Source: Myxococcus stipitatus
Lineage (GTDB): Bacteria; Myxococcota; Myxococcia; Myxococcales; Myxococcaceae
DNA length: 64,000 bases
Direction: 5' to 3'
Assembly: GCF_038561935.1 (NCBI RefSeq)
Contig: NZ_CP102770.1
Location: 5,580,001 to 5,644,000 of the forward strand
Positions 27,874 to 35,922 of the stretch are shown piece after piece. The notes under the pieces are model-generated. The model saw nothing but the letters and a program-made list of their open reading frames with translations. It searched no databases and was not told where the DNA came from. Each line of letters begins with the position of its first letter. Position 1 is the first letter of the stretch. A program made the translations under genes and the position numbers.

Positions 27874-29451
27874 ATGCGCGTTCCGGCACGGTCCGCTTGG
27901 TTTGTCGTCTGGTTGGGCCTGGGCTGCGGTGGCTCCGGCCCCGACTCCGGCGAAATCCCCGACGAGCTCGACGCGAGGCCCACGTCACTCGTCGAGGAGC
28001 GGGCATCCCGCGGCGACGCGGAGCACCGCCCCGGCGGAGGAAGGTTCGGGCGGGCCCGCCGCTTCACGAACCTCACCCAGCCGCCTGAGATTGACTGGCC
28101 TCGTCCCTCCCATCTGGTGGACTTCCGAGGGGAGCTCTTCTTCGCGGTCGACTACCGCTCCGGCGCCCCCGAGGGCGAGCTGTGGGCCAGTGATGGCTCC
28201 GCGCGAAACACCCGGCGCATCCAGTCCTTCCCGCCTCCCTATGCCGTCTTCAATGGCATCGACGTGGCCCAAGTGGTTGGCGACACGCTGTACCTGACCA
28301 TCAACCACACGGAGATGTACGGCGAAGCCTGGGTGAGTGATGGCACGACGCCCGGCACCGTGAGGCTCGTGGACTTCCCCGAGCCCTTCGGAAACTCCGT
28401 GACACCCGTCATGCCGATACGGAATCGCGTCTACTTCATCCGGACCTTCCAGCCCTCGCCCTTCGACCCTGGATTCAGCGAGCTGTGGTCGAGCGACGGC
28501 TCTCGCCCAGGCACCCGCCGCGTCGTCACCTTGTCGGAGCAGTCCTACGCCCCCACATCGGCGTGCCAGGCCTCCACGGGGGACTGGGCGTTCTTCGGCC
28601 TCAGCGACGCGGCCACCGGGAACGAGCCGTGGATCAGCGACGGCACGCCCGAGGGAACCCATCTCCTCGCGGACTTGAACCCGGGCCCCACGGGCTCCAC
28701 GCCCTGCGCGGGGGGAAATCCTCCCAAGGCCCTGGGCGACGAGGTGTACTTCACCCGCTCGCGGGAGGGTGAACCCGAGCTGTGGGCCACGGACGGCACC
28801 GCCACGGGCACTCGCAAGGTGCTGGAGGCTCCGGCGAAGCCCCTCCAGGTCGTGAAGCGACACCTCTACGTCGTCCAACACCAACCCGAGGGCCTGGCGC
28901 TCTGGAAGGTGCGCATCCGCGACGGACGGGACGACGCGCCCGAACACGCCGTGACGATTCCCAACGCGCCGGGCGCGCGCTTCCCGTCCTCGGTCGTGTC
29001 GTCGCTCGCCGTGGGGGGACGGCTCTACCTCATGCTCCGCGCGAACGATGCCGAGGAAGGCGAACCCAACGGCCAGCTCTGGGTGACGGACGGAAGCCCT
29101 CGCGGCACCCGGCTGCTTCACGACACCATCACCGTGCGGGAGAACGCCGCGCCGCTCATCGAGCGCTACGACATGCTCGCCTCTGGCCAGCACGTCCTCT
29201 TCGGCTGTCATGCCACGGGCAAGGGACGCGAGCTGTGCATCACGGATGGCACGCCTCGCGGAACAGGCTTGCTACAAGACCTGGACCCCGGCGCCCGCTC
29301 ATCGTCTCCGCATTCGTTCGTCTGCGCGGGACAACACATCCACTTCGTGGCTCACGATGCGGAACACGGCTACGAGGTGTGGAAACTCAGACCTCACGCA
29401 GGCTTGCATCCCTCGACCTCATGCGTCACGTCACGCCAGGGTCAGCAATGA
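27874..29451 (+). CDS. ELWxxDGTxxGT-repeat lipoprotein
   Basis: A 525-aa lipoprotein starting at the ATG at 27874, which has GGAGAAGG five bases upstream; signal and lipobox WFVVWLGLGC. The body consists of seven repeats of the pattern [E]-x-W-x-[S/T]-D-G-[T/S]-x2-G-T, for example GELWASDGS, GEAWVSDGTTPGT, SELWSSDGSRPGT, NEPWISDGTPEGT, PELWATDGTATGT, GQLWVTDGSPRGT and RELCITDGTPRGT, ending with YEVWKL. Such ELP repeats are typical of myxobacteria and are expected to fold as a beta-propeller on the cell surface. No catalytic site is evident. It stands upstream of the tail locus but is separated from it by its own promoter region, so I do not count it as part of it. Confidence 0.83.
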   Translation: MRVPARSAWFVVWLGLGCGGSGPDSGEIPDELDARPTSLVEERASRGDAEHRPGGGRFGRARRFTNLTQPPEIDWPRPSHLVDFRGELFFAVDYRSGAPEGELWASDGSARNTRRIQSFPPPYAVFNGIDVAQVVGDTLYLTINHTEMYGEAWVSDGTTPGTVRLVDFPEPFGNSVTPVMPIRNRVYFIRTFQPSPFDPGFSELWSSDGSRPGTRRVVTLSEQSYAPTSACQASTGDWAFFGLSDAATGNEPWISDGTPEGTHLLADLNPGPTGSTPCAGGNPPKALGDEVYFTRSREGEPELWATDGTATGTRKVLEAPAKPLQVVKRHLYVVQHQPEGLALWKVRIRDGRDDAPEHAVTIPNAPGARFPSSVVSSLAVGGRLYLMLRANDAEEGEPNGQLWVTDGSPRGTRLLHDTITVRENAAPLIERYDMLASGQHVLFGCHATGKGRELCITDGTPRGTGLLQDLDPGARSSSPHSFVCAGQHIHFVAHDAEHGYEVWKLRPHAGLHPSTSCVTSRQGQQ

Positions 29452-29495
29452 CAACCCTGAAATGGTAGGACGCGCCTGGTTGATCGAGCCCTACC

Positions 29496-29533
29496 TGATA
29501 AACACTTGAATCCGGAGTGTTCATCAACATACT
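29496..29533 (+). promoter_or_regulatory. Promoter with overlapping inverted repeat ahead of the tail locus
   Basis: TTGAAT (29506-29511), a 16-base spacer and CATACT (29528-29533) form a plausible sigma-70 promoter. An inverted repeat TGAT-a-AACACT ... AGTGTT-c-ATCA (29496-29526) covers the -35 box and most of the spacer, exactly where a repressor would block polymerase. It is 60 bases upstream of the first tail-locus gene. Confidence 0.55.
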
Positions 29534-29592
29534 CTGCGCGTGTGTCCATGTTTCGCATGGGCACGCTCAGATCCACTGAGGGGGACATCGAC

Positions 29593-30102
29593 ATGGCAGC
29601 AGAGGCAGCGGCGCAGAACGTTTCCGATGCGTTGGCTACGGTGGACAACATCGCAATCCAGGTTGAGCAGGCCCTGTACAAACTGTACGTGGCCGTGAGC
29701 GGCGCTGGATTCAAGACCATCACCGACAAGATTTCCGTTATCTGGACGCCTGTACGCAACGTGTTGAGCTCTGTGCTCAAACAAGTTGAAGGGCTCATCA
29801 AGCCATTGATGGATCCCCAGGTCGTCGAGTCCATCAAGAACGTGCTGGAGGCGGGACGCGACCTGGTGAACTCCACCCTGGATCTGCTCCCGGACTCCGC
29901 TCGGAACCTGGCGCTGACGGGCCAGCGCTTCCTGAACATCATCGTCGACTTCGTGGGCGCGGGCGTCGAGCACGTCGTGGCCATCGTCGACCTGCTGCTC
30001 AACGTGGGCAAGGCGCTCATCAACGAAGCCTCCCAGCTCGCGGCCACCACGCTCGCGGCGCTGCGGAAGACGGGCGTGCAGATCCCCGCCACCAATCCCT
30101 GA
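29593..30102 (+). CDS. Unknown alpha-helical protein, first gene of the tail locus
   Basis: A 169-aa protein that I do not recognise. It begins MAAEAAAQNVSDALATVDN and is nearly all amphipathic helix with regular Val/Leu/Ile spacing and few Pro or Gly; no signal peptide or membrane segment. The ATG at 29593 has GAGGGGG upstream; the frame is open to earlier starts without a ribosome site. It looks similar in style, not in clear sequence, to the helical 179-aa protein at 36804. A strong hairpin follows its stop, so it can be transcribed alone and in excess over the sheath genes. It could be a particle-associated or chaperone-like protein. Confidence 0.65.
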   Translation: MAAEAAAQNVSDALATVDNIAIQVEQALYKLYVAVSGAGFKTITDKISVIWTPVRNVLSSVLKQVEGLIKPLMDPQVVESIKNVLEAGRDLVNSTLDLLPDSARNLALTGQRFLNIIVDFVGAGVEHVVAIVDLLLNVGKALINEASQLAATTLAALRKTGVQIPATNP

Positions 30103-30127
30103 CACGTCTCACCGTCGTCTGTCGTGC

Positions 30128-30167
30128 CTCCTGGTGAGTCGCGAGCGCAATCGCTCGCCGCCAGGAG
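30128..30167 (+). terminator. Bipartite hairpin after the first tail-locus gene
   Basis: Outer stem CTCCTGG/CCAGGAG and inner stem GCGAGCG/CGCTCGC with a CAAT loop. No T-tract follows. It lies between 30102 and the sheath gene and may partly end transcription or protect the upstream mRNA. Confidence 0.5.
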
Positions 30168-30300
30168 TCGACGTGCCGTCACGGCCCGGCGCACGTCTCA
30201 TTCATTTTCATGTCTTGGAATAGGACCGTCCCCGTGAGGGGTGGGCGTGTGCCCAGGTATGCGGTCCAGGGAACCTGCACCCGGAGCAGGGTTTTCCACC

Positions 30301-30316
30301 CCCTCGCTCGCGAGGG
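30301..30316 (+). promoter_or_regulatory. Small hairpin just before the sheath ribosome site
   Basis: CCCTCG-ctcg-CGAGGG, a 6-bp stem with a 4-base loop, ends three bases before the GGGGAG ribosome site of the sheath gene. It could affect translation or mRNA stability. Confidence 0.35.
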
Positions 30317-30327
30317 TCGGGGAGCGT

Positions 30328-31698
30328 ATGGCCACAGGTCTCATCATTCCTGGCGTCCAAGTGACGGTCGTCAAGGAAGTATTGCCGCAACAGCTTGCAC
30401 CGTCTGGTGTTCTAGGAATCACAGGCTTCTTGGAGTCATCCCAGGGCAAGGTCATCCGCGCCAGCAGTTGGTCGCGGTTCCTGGAGGTCGCCGGGCGCGC
30501 CAGCGCCTACAGCCTCCCGGAGGCCCGCCAGGCGCTGGACAACGGCGTCTCGGAGCTCGTCATCTCTCCCCTGCCCTCGACGGCGGGAGCGAGCGCGATG
30601 GTCGCCGTCGCGGCGGACGTCAGCAAGTATCCCGCGGGCTCCACCGGTGAGAAGTATGGCGCCACCTTCATGGCGCGAGCCCCTGGCCTCTGGGCCAATG
30701 GCCTCACCCTCAAGATCACCTACCGCAACAACATCGACAAGTCGGTGTCCTACGACCTGGAGGTCACCCACCCCTCCAGCGGCGCCACGGAGACGCTCCG
30801 CAACGTCAACGCGACGTCGCTCGTCTCCTCGCTGGACACGTCGTCCTTCATCCGCGTCGACACCACGAAGGGCGTGGGCTGGCCCACCGAGGGCACGTAC
30901 ACGCTGGCGACGGGCAAGGACGCCACGCCCGAGGAGTACGCCACCGCCCTGGGCCGCCTGCGCGACCAGCCGGACGTGGACCTGGTGCTGGCCGCCGTCC
31001 AGGACTTCTCCGACCGCGCCAAGGTCACCCGCATCTACGGTGACGTCATCAGCCACTGCAACGCCATGAGCGGCGACAGCAAGGGCCGCCTCGGCTTCGG
31101 GCAGGTGCCGCCCACCGGGACGATGGAGGAGCACGGACAGCTCGCCTCGAACCTGGTGAGCGACCGCTTCGTCCTCGTCGCGCCGCACGGCTCGGTGGGC
31201 GCGGTGGCCGGCATGGTGGGCGGCCTCACGCCGCACCAGTCGCCGACCTTCAAGCGCGTGGCCGGCCTGAATGAAATCTCGCTGACCGTCGAGGAGCAGA
31301 AGGCGCTCCTGCGCTCGTACGTCGTCCCCGTGGTGACCGAGCGCGGTCGCGGCACCATCGTCGTGCGCGGCCTGACGACGGACGGAGATCAGATCAACGT
31401 CCGCCGCGTCGCCGACCGGGCGGTGCGCACGCTGAAGATGGTGGGCGACCTGTTCATCGGTCTGCTCAACAACGCGGACGGGCGCAGCGCGCTGAAGCAG
31501 AAGCTGGTGGAGGCGCTGGTGCAGATGGAGAAGGACGGCGCCATCGTCCCCTCCACCGACGGCAAGGACCCCGCCTTCAAGGTCGAGGTCTATTCGTCGC
31601 AGCAGGACTTCGCGCTCGGAATCGTGAGGGTCAACATGGCCGTCAGACCCGTGCGAGCCATTGACTACATCTACGCGACCATCACGGTCCAGGTCTGA
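30328..31698 (+). CDS. Contractile tail sheath protein
   Basis: A 456-aa sheath subunit that would polymerise around the inner tube and contract. It starts MATGLIIPGVQVTVVKEV, the usual start of sheath proteins (a P-G-V strand that links subunits), contains a variable middle with an added beta domain (about residues 110-210) and has the conserved C-terminal core: LRSYVVPVVTERGRGTIVVRGLTT, INVRRVADRAVRTLKMVGDLFIGLLN and a final strand VNMAVRPVRAIDYIYATITVQV. The ATG at 30328 has GGGGAG upstream. It precedes the tube gene, the typical order of contractile phage tails. Confidence 0.93.
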   Translation: MATGLIIPGVQVTVVKEVLPQQLAPSGVLGITGFLESSQGKVIRASSWSRFLEVAGRASAYSLPEARQALDNGVSELVISPLPSTAGASAMVAVAADVSKYPAGSTGEKYGATFMARAPGLWANGLTLKITYRNNIDKSVSYDLEVTHPSSGATETLRNVNATSLVSSLDTSSFIRVDTTKGVGWPTEGTYTLATGKDATPEEYATALGRLRDQPDVDLVLAAVQDFSDRAKVTRIYGDVISHCNAMSGDSKGRLGFGQVPPTGTMEEHGQLASNLVSDRFVLVAPHGSVGAVAGMVGGLTPHQSPTFKRVAGLNEISLTVEEQKALLRSYVVPVVTERGRGTIVVRGLTTDGDQINVRRVADRAVRTLKMVGDLFIGLLNNADGRSALKQKLVEALVQMEKDGAIVPSTDGKDPAFKVEVYSSQQDFALGIVRVNMAVRPVRAIDYIYATITVQV

Positions 31699-31713
31699 TG
31701 AGGAAACACACAG

Positions 31714-32103
31714 ATGCCAACGGTATTCTCCGCCAACCGTAGCAGCATCCTCGTCGACGGCGAGGCCGTGGAAGGCCTCCAGTCCATCGCCTTCCGCGTG
31801 GTCACCGAGCGCGAGGACATTCGCGCCATCGGCTCCAACGAGCGCGTCGACGTCATCTTCGGCCTGCGCACCGTCGTCGGTGAGCTGGTCATCCGCTCCT
31901 CCGCCGAGAAGCTGGACGCGCTGCTCGCCGCACGCGGCAAGTTCCAGCTCGTGGCCAACCTCAAGCGCACGGAGGGCACGGACGACACCCGGACGCTGTC
32001 CTTCGACGACTGCTTCGTCGAGGGCAAGTCGTTCCAGATGGACGCCCACGGCAGCGCCGCCACGACGTACGCCTTCACGGCGACCCGGCTTCGCGAGGAA
32101 TAG
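31714..32103 (+). CDS. Tail tube protein
   Basis: A 129-aa protein with the size, beta-rich pattern and position of a tail tube subunit (tube proteins follow the sheath). It begins MPTVFSANRSSILVDGEAVEGLQSIAF, with a beta strand pattern typical of T4 gp19-like tubes, and ends EFATTYAFTATRLREE-like strand residues (...TTYAFTATRLREE). GAGGAAA upstream serves as ribosome site. It would stack as hexameric rings inside the sheath and form the channel. Confidence 0.85.
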   Translation: MPTVFSANRSSILVDGEAVEGLQSIAFRVVTEREDIRAIGSNERVDVIFGLRTVVGELVIRSSAEKLDALLAARGKFQLVANLKRTEGTDDTRTLSFDDCFVEGKSFQMDAHGSAATTYAFTATRLREE

Positions 32104-32106
32104 GCC

Positions 32107-32967
32107 GTGAGGGAGGCGCCCGCGAGCCCACACCTGGAGGACGGCGCGGCGGCGATCTCCATCGAGATCGACGGCCAGACCTTCCACCTCCACCCCGGAG
32201 TCACCTCCGGGGCCCCGGAGGTCGAGGCCTCCACCGGCGGGCGCTTCCAGCTCCATCCCTGGAGCTTCGATTCACACCTGCGGGCGCTGGGGGTCCATGC
32301 CTGGCTCGACGGCGCGGGGATGTCCTTCGACGCGGAAGGGTTCGCGTCGGACGTGCTGCGCGGCTCGGGCGTTCCGGAGTCTCTCTTCACGGAGCTGACT
32401 CCGCTGGCGCTGTGGTGGGCCCTGGGCGGGGCCCGCGAGTCGTCGCTCGGGACACTTCCCGAGGGATGGGTCCAGGCCGGAGACGTGCGGGCGCGGCTGC
32501 GTCCGTGGACGTTCTCCGAGCGCGCCCGCGTGGTGGAAGAGAGTCTGACCTTGGAGCCCGATGGCACGCGCGAGCTGAACCTGGAGCGCTACCTGCGCGC
32601 CATGCTCGCGGTGTCCGTCGTGGAAATCGTTCCCGCGGTCCCCATGGACACGCTGGATGGCGCCAGCACCACGGCGCTGCTGGAGGCCGTGGTCGCCATC
32701 AACACAGGGGATGAACGGAACGAAGACCAGACTCTTCGCACCCCGGGCGCCCAGGCTCGCGTGCTCGCCGAGGTGACCCTGAAGCTCTGTCGTGCCCTGG
32801 GATGGACCCCCTCCCAGGTCTGGGCAACCCCCGCCGCCGAGGTGGACCGGTTGCTCGCACTGTTGCGACTCACGGAGGCCCACACGCCCGCGCCCGCTCC
32901 CAAGCGGCGGACGCCAAGGCTCTCCGACTTTCCCGACGCCGTGGTCATTCAGGTGGAGGACGACTGA
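32107..32967 (+). CDS. Unknown tail protein with two HPW-type motifs (tail-chaperone slot)
   Basis: A 286-aa protein of unknown family. The GTG start follows the tube stop by three bases, with GAGGAAT as ribosome site. It has two similar motifs, LHPWSFDSHLRAL (about residues 53-65) and LRPWTFSERARVV (about 131-143), and a helical LNLERYLRAML stretch. The C-terminus (LCRALGWTPSQVWATPAAEVDRLLALL) resembles the short helical part of phage tail-assembly chaperone frameshift products, but no slippery sequence was identified. It sits where phages place the assembly chaperone. It overlaps the next gene by one base. Confidence 0.6.
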   Translation: MREAPASPHLEDGAAAISIEIDGQTFHLHPGVTSGAPEVEASTGGRFQLHPWSFDSHLRALGVHAWLDGAGMSFDAEGFASDVLRGSGVPESLFTELTPLALWWALGGARESSLGTLPEGWVQAGDVRARLRPWTFSERARVVEESLTLEPDGTRELNLERYLRAMLAVSVVEIVPAVPMDTLDGASTTALLEAVVAINTGDERNEDQTLRTPGAQARVLAEVTLKLCRALGWTPSQVWATPAAEVDRLLALLRLTEAHTPAPAPKRRTPRLSDFPDAVVIQVEDD

Positions 32968-34889
32968 TGCGCAAGACGTTCACCACCGCCGAGCTGACCT
33001 CCCGGCTCTGCCGCCCCGCCTTCCGCGCCATCGAGGTCGTGGCCCGACAGCTCGGTGTCGCCGTGCCGGCATCGACTCGCGTGGAAAAGACGCGGGAGCA
33101 AGCCGTCGCCGTGGAGGATGCCTCCGAGGCCACGGTGGTCCGTGCTCACGATGCGGCGCCGACGAAGCCCGCCGTCACCGGCATCACGCCGATTCGAGCC
33201 GAGGCCCCTTCGACGAATCCGTCGAAGCGAGGTACCACTCCCGCGGCACCCTCCGACATCGCGGCGAAGGACACCGCCGCTTCCGCGCGGGGCTCGTCGA
33301 AGCCCTCCGTCGATTCGGCTGCATCCGCATCGCCCCCTCGCGGCGGCCCTGGCCTGGCGACGCTCGGAGACTCCGAATCCGACGCCCTGTCAGGAAGCGC
33401 CTTCGCGCGCCATGAGACGTCGCGCGGGCGCATGGATCTCGGCGCCGCGCTCTCCCCTCCTGAAATACATGAGGGCTCTTGGGGGGACGCTTCGAGGCCG
33501 CACGCGACCGCTCCCGCTCCTGCCTCCGCGTCTTCGGGGCTGAGCATCTCGATCAAGGCGACGACTCCGCGACCTCCCGCTCGGCAGGTCGTTCGACTGC
33601 TCCGCCCTCTGGCGCCTACTGTCGCCCAGAGTCCTGCTCGCGGCGACGACTCTTCCTCTACCCGGCCACTCGCGCCCTCGGCCTCTCACTCCATCTCGCT
33701 TTCCGAGGCCCCGTCTCTCGTGGCCACCGAGCCCCCTGAAGTGCTTCGGGACTCGCACGGCACCGGGACTGCGCGCACCCTCGCTCGCACAGACGCCATA
33801 CAGTCCGCAGCTCGTCCCGAATCGCCGCGCTCCATCGCTCATGCGGACACAACATCGTCCGCGTCCCGCCCCGGCTCGCCGCACTCCGTCGCTCGCGCCG
33901 ACTCCGGTCAGTCCGCGGATCGTCCCGACTTGCAGCACGCCGTCGCTCGCGCGGACGTCACACAGTCCGCATCCCATCCCCGCTCGCGACACTCCATCGC
34001 AAGCGCGGGGGCCACACAGGTCGCGGCTCGTCTCGACTCGCCGCACTCCGGCGCGCATTCGGATGCCACACAGGTCGCGGCTCGCCTCGACTTGCCGTAC
34101 TCCGGCGCGCATTCGGATGCCACACAGGTCGCGGCTCGTCTCGACCTGCCGTACTCCGGCGCTCATTCGGACGCCACACAGGTCGCGGCTCGTCTCGACT
34201 CGCCGTACTCCGGCGCTCATTCGGACTCCACTCTATCCGCGGCCCGTCTCGACTTGCCGTACTCCAGCGCTCACGCGGACGCCACACAGGTCGCGGCTCG
34301 TCTCGACTCGGACGCCACTCCGTCCGCGTCGCGTCTCGACTCGCGACACTCCAGCGCCCGATCGGGCTCCACTCGATTCGAGCCTCGCCCTGACTCGTCG
34401 CAGGGAGCGGGCGCGTCGCCCGCCATGCCGCATGAGCAAACCCGGGACGCACACAGCGCCAGTTCGCCGAGGCCCATCGAGTCAGCACCTCGGCCCGAGG
34501 CTCCTCGCGCGCACACGTCGTCACCTCGACCTGTCGTGCGACTGCGCCCCCCGACACCGACCCCGAACGCCCAGCCCAAGAAGCGGCTCCACTTCGCGCC
34601 TCCCACGGACGAAACCTCTCCCCTTCCTCCCAATGCGACGACCCAGCTCGCGCAGCAGGTCAGCCAAGAACTGGCCCCACTCGTGACTCGCGCCGAGCAG
34701 CTCACGCGTCAGACACGGGCCTCGGAGGCCTCGACGCCGACGGAGTCCGCCGCCGTCCGCAACACCTTCAACGTGAACGTCCAGGTGGGCTCCGACAACG
34801 CGGCGACAGGGCTGGACCGCCGCACGTTGGAAGACGCACTCGTGGACATCCTTCGCGAGACGGCTCGCCGTCACGGATTGGAGGTCTGA
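32967..34889 (+). CDS. 640-aa protein with 18-residue repeats (tape-measure slot)
   Basis: The ATG overlaps the previous stop (TGATG). The first 45 residues (MRKTFTTAELTSRLCRPAFRAIE) look folded. Residues about 50-560 are rich in Ser, Pro, Ala, Thr, Arg and His and probably disordered, with an array of about ten 18-residue repeats (residues 276-466, consensus D-A-T-Q-V-A-A-R-L-D-S-P-Y-S-G-A-H-S). The last 110 residues are again ordered: LAQQVSQELAPLVTRAEQL, then NTFNVNVQVGSD and a final helix DALVDILRETARRHGLEV. It lies between the presumed assembly chaperone and the hub gene, exactly where contractile tails encode their tape-measure protein, yet it lacks the usual long hydrophobic coiled coil. 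It could set tube length in an unusual way, or be a long flexible tether. The function is unproven. Confidence 0.8.
   Translation: MRKTFTTAELTSRLCRPAFRAIEVVARQLGVAVPASTRVEKTREQAVAVEDASEATVVRAHDAAPTKPAVTGITPIRAEAPSTNPSKRGTTPAAPSDIAAKDTAASARGSSKPSVDSAASASPPRGGPGLATLGDSESDALSGSAFARHETSRGRMDLGAALSPPEIHEGSWGDASRPHATAPAPASASSGLSISIKATTPRPPARQVVRLLRPLAPTVAQSPARGDDSSSTRPLAPSASHSISLSEAPSLVATEPPEVLRDSHGTGTARTLARTDAIQSAARPESPRSIAHADTTSSASRPGSPHSVARADSGQSADRPDLQHAVARADVTQSASHPRSRHSIASAGATQVAARLDSPHSGAHSDATQVAARLDLPYSGAHSDATQVAARLDLPYSGAHSDATQVAARLDSPYSGAHSDSTLSAARLDLPYSSAHADATQVAARLDSDATPSASRLDSRHSSARSGSTRFEPRPDSSQGAGASPAMPHEQTRDAHSASSPRPIESAPRPEAPRAHTSSPRPVVRLRPPTPTPNAQPKKRLHFAPPTDETSPLPPNATTQLAQQVSQELAPLVTRAEQLTRQTRASEASTPTESAAVRNTFNVNVQVGSDNAATGLDRRTLEDALVDILRETARRHGLEV
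33792..34364 (+). repeat. 54-bp coding tandem repeats, about 10.5 units
   Basis: Units begin near 33792, 33846, 33900, 33954, 34008, 34062, 34116, 34170 and 34224; a partial one starts at 34278 and a last one at 34311. The central units (34008-34223) are nearly identical at the DNA level, and the outer ones are diverged. The period is 18 codons and the frame is kept throughout. The array is coding and has no spacers, so it is not CRISPR. Near-identical central copies point to recent expansion or contraction by slippage or recombination. Confidence 0.9.
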
Positions 34890-34892
34890 GCC

Positions 34893-35921
34893 ATGGCCGG
34901 CATCGGATACTCCGTGACCATCGGCTCGCTGCGAGCCTCTCACTCCTCCCGCCAGGGACAGGCCTTCGTCCGCTCCATCACCAGCGAGCTGACCATGGAC
35001 GGCGCGGGCGGCCGGTGCTCGGTGGAGCTCGTTCCCTCCGACTCCCCGCTTCCGCCTCCCGGCGAAGCCACCACCATCTCGCTCGACGGCGGCGACGGCG
35101 CGGTCACCGTCTTCACCGGGCGGGTCCTCGAGTCCCGAGGCGCTCCCGACACGTCCCTCGTCCTGGGCGGCGATGCCCTCGCGAAGCTCGCGCGCATCGA
35201 CGTCTCGGGCGCCTTCGAGCAGATGACCGCGGGCGCCATCGTCCGGGAGCTCGTCAACAAGGCCGGCGCCACGGCCGGCACCATCGAGGATGGCCCCACG
35301 TTCCCCAGCTACGTCCTCCACCGGGGGCCTCGGGCGCTGCGCCACATCCACCAGCTCGCGGCGCAGTCCGGCTTCGACGTCTTCACGGATGGCCAGGGCA
35401 AGGTCCACTTCGCCGCGCCCAAGCAAGGCGGCGCGGACCACACGTTCGTCTATCGCTCGCAAGTCCTCCGCACCCAGCTCAGCCAGCCATTGCCCGTCAT
35501 CGACGGCTTCGAGGTCTGGGGCGAAGGCGCCGCCAGCTCCCAGGGCGAGAAGAAGGCGCACTGGCTCGTCGATGACCTCGCTCCCATTCACGGCAAGGCC
35601 GCGCTCGGCGCCAACGGCAAGGTGAGCGCGGGCTCCACGGGAAAGCAGTCGCGCGAGGTGAAGGACGGCGTGGTGCGCTCCGGCGATGACGCCTCCACCC
35701 AGGCCAAGGCACGCACCACCGCCCTGGCCGCCCGCACCCTGCACGGCTTCATCGAAGTGCTCGGAGCGCCCGCCGTGAAGCCTGGCGACCTCATCCAGGT
35801 CAACGACATCCCCGAGGGGCACCCCGTGGAATCGCTCCTGTCCGGGGTGGTCCTCCGCGTCCGCACGGTGCGCCACACCTTGAACGCCCGCACGGGCTTC
35901 ACCACCCGGATGGAACTCTGA
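34893..35921 (+). CDS. Baseplate hub protein, phage late control gpD-like
   Basis: A 342-aa hub protein, related to T4 gp27, P2 gpD and Mu gpP. It starts at the ATG at 34893 with GGAGGT upstream. It shows the VgrG N-terminal-like beta layout: LTMDGAGGRCSVELV, TVFTGRVLESRG, the helix AGAIVRELVNKAG, YVLHRGPRALRHIHQLAAQSGFDVF (the conserved hub motif R-A-L-x-H-I), and KPGDLIQVNDIP near the C-terminus. A trimer of this protein would form the base of the tube onto which the spike docks. It is followed after one base by the adaptor gene. Confidence 0.85.
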   Translation: MAGIGYSVTIGSLRASHSSRQGQAFVRSITSELTMDGAGGRCSVELVPSDSPLPPPGEATTISLDGGDGAVTVFTGRVLESRGAPDTSLVLGGDALAKLARIDVSGAFEQMTAGAIVRELVNKAGATAGTIEDGPTFPSYVLHRGPRALRHIHQLAAQSGFDVFTDGQGKVHFAAPKQGGADHTFVYRSQVLRTQLSQPLPVIDGFEVWGEGAASSQGEKKAHWLVDDLAPIHGKAALGANGKVSAGSTGKQSREVKDGVVRSGDDASTQAKARTTALAARTLHGFIEVLGAPAVKPGDLIQVNDIPEGHPVESLLSGVVLRVRTVRHTLNARTGFTTRMEL

Positions 35922-35922
35922 C

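Noticed and set aside
33792-34364. CRISPR array
   Set aside because: The 54-bp repeats have no spacers, keep the reading frame and lie within a coding gene.
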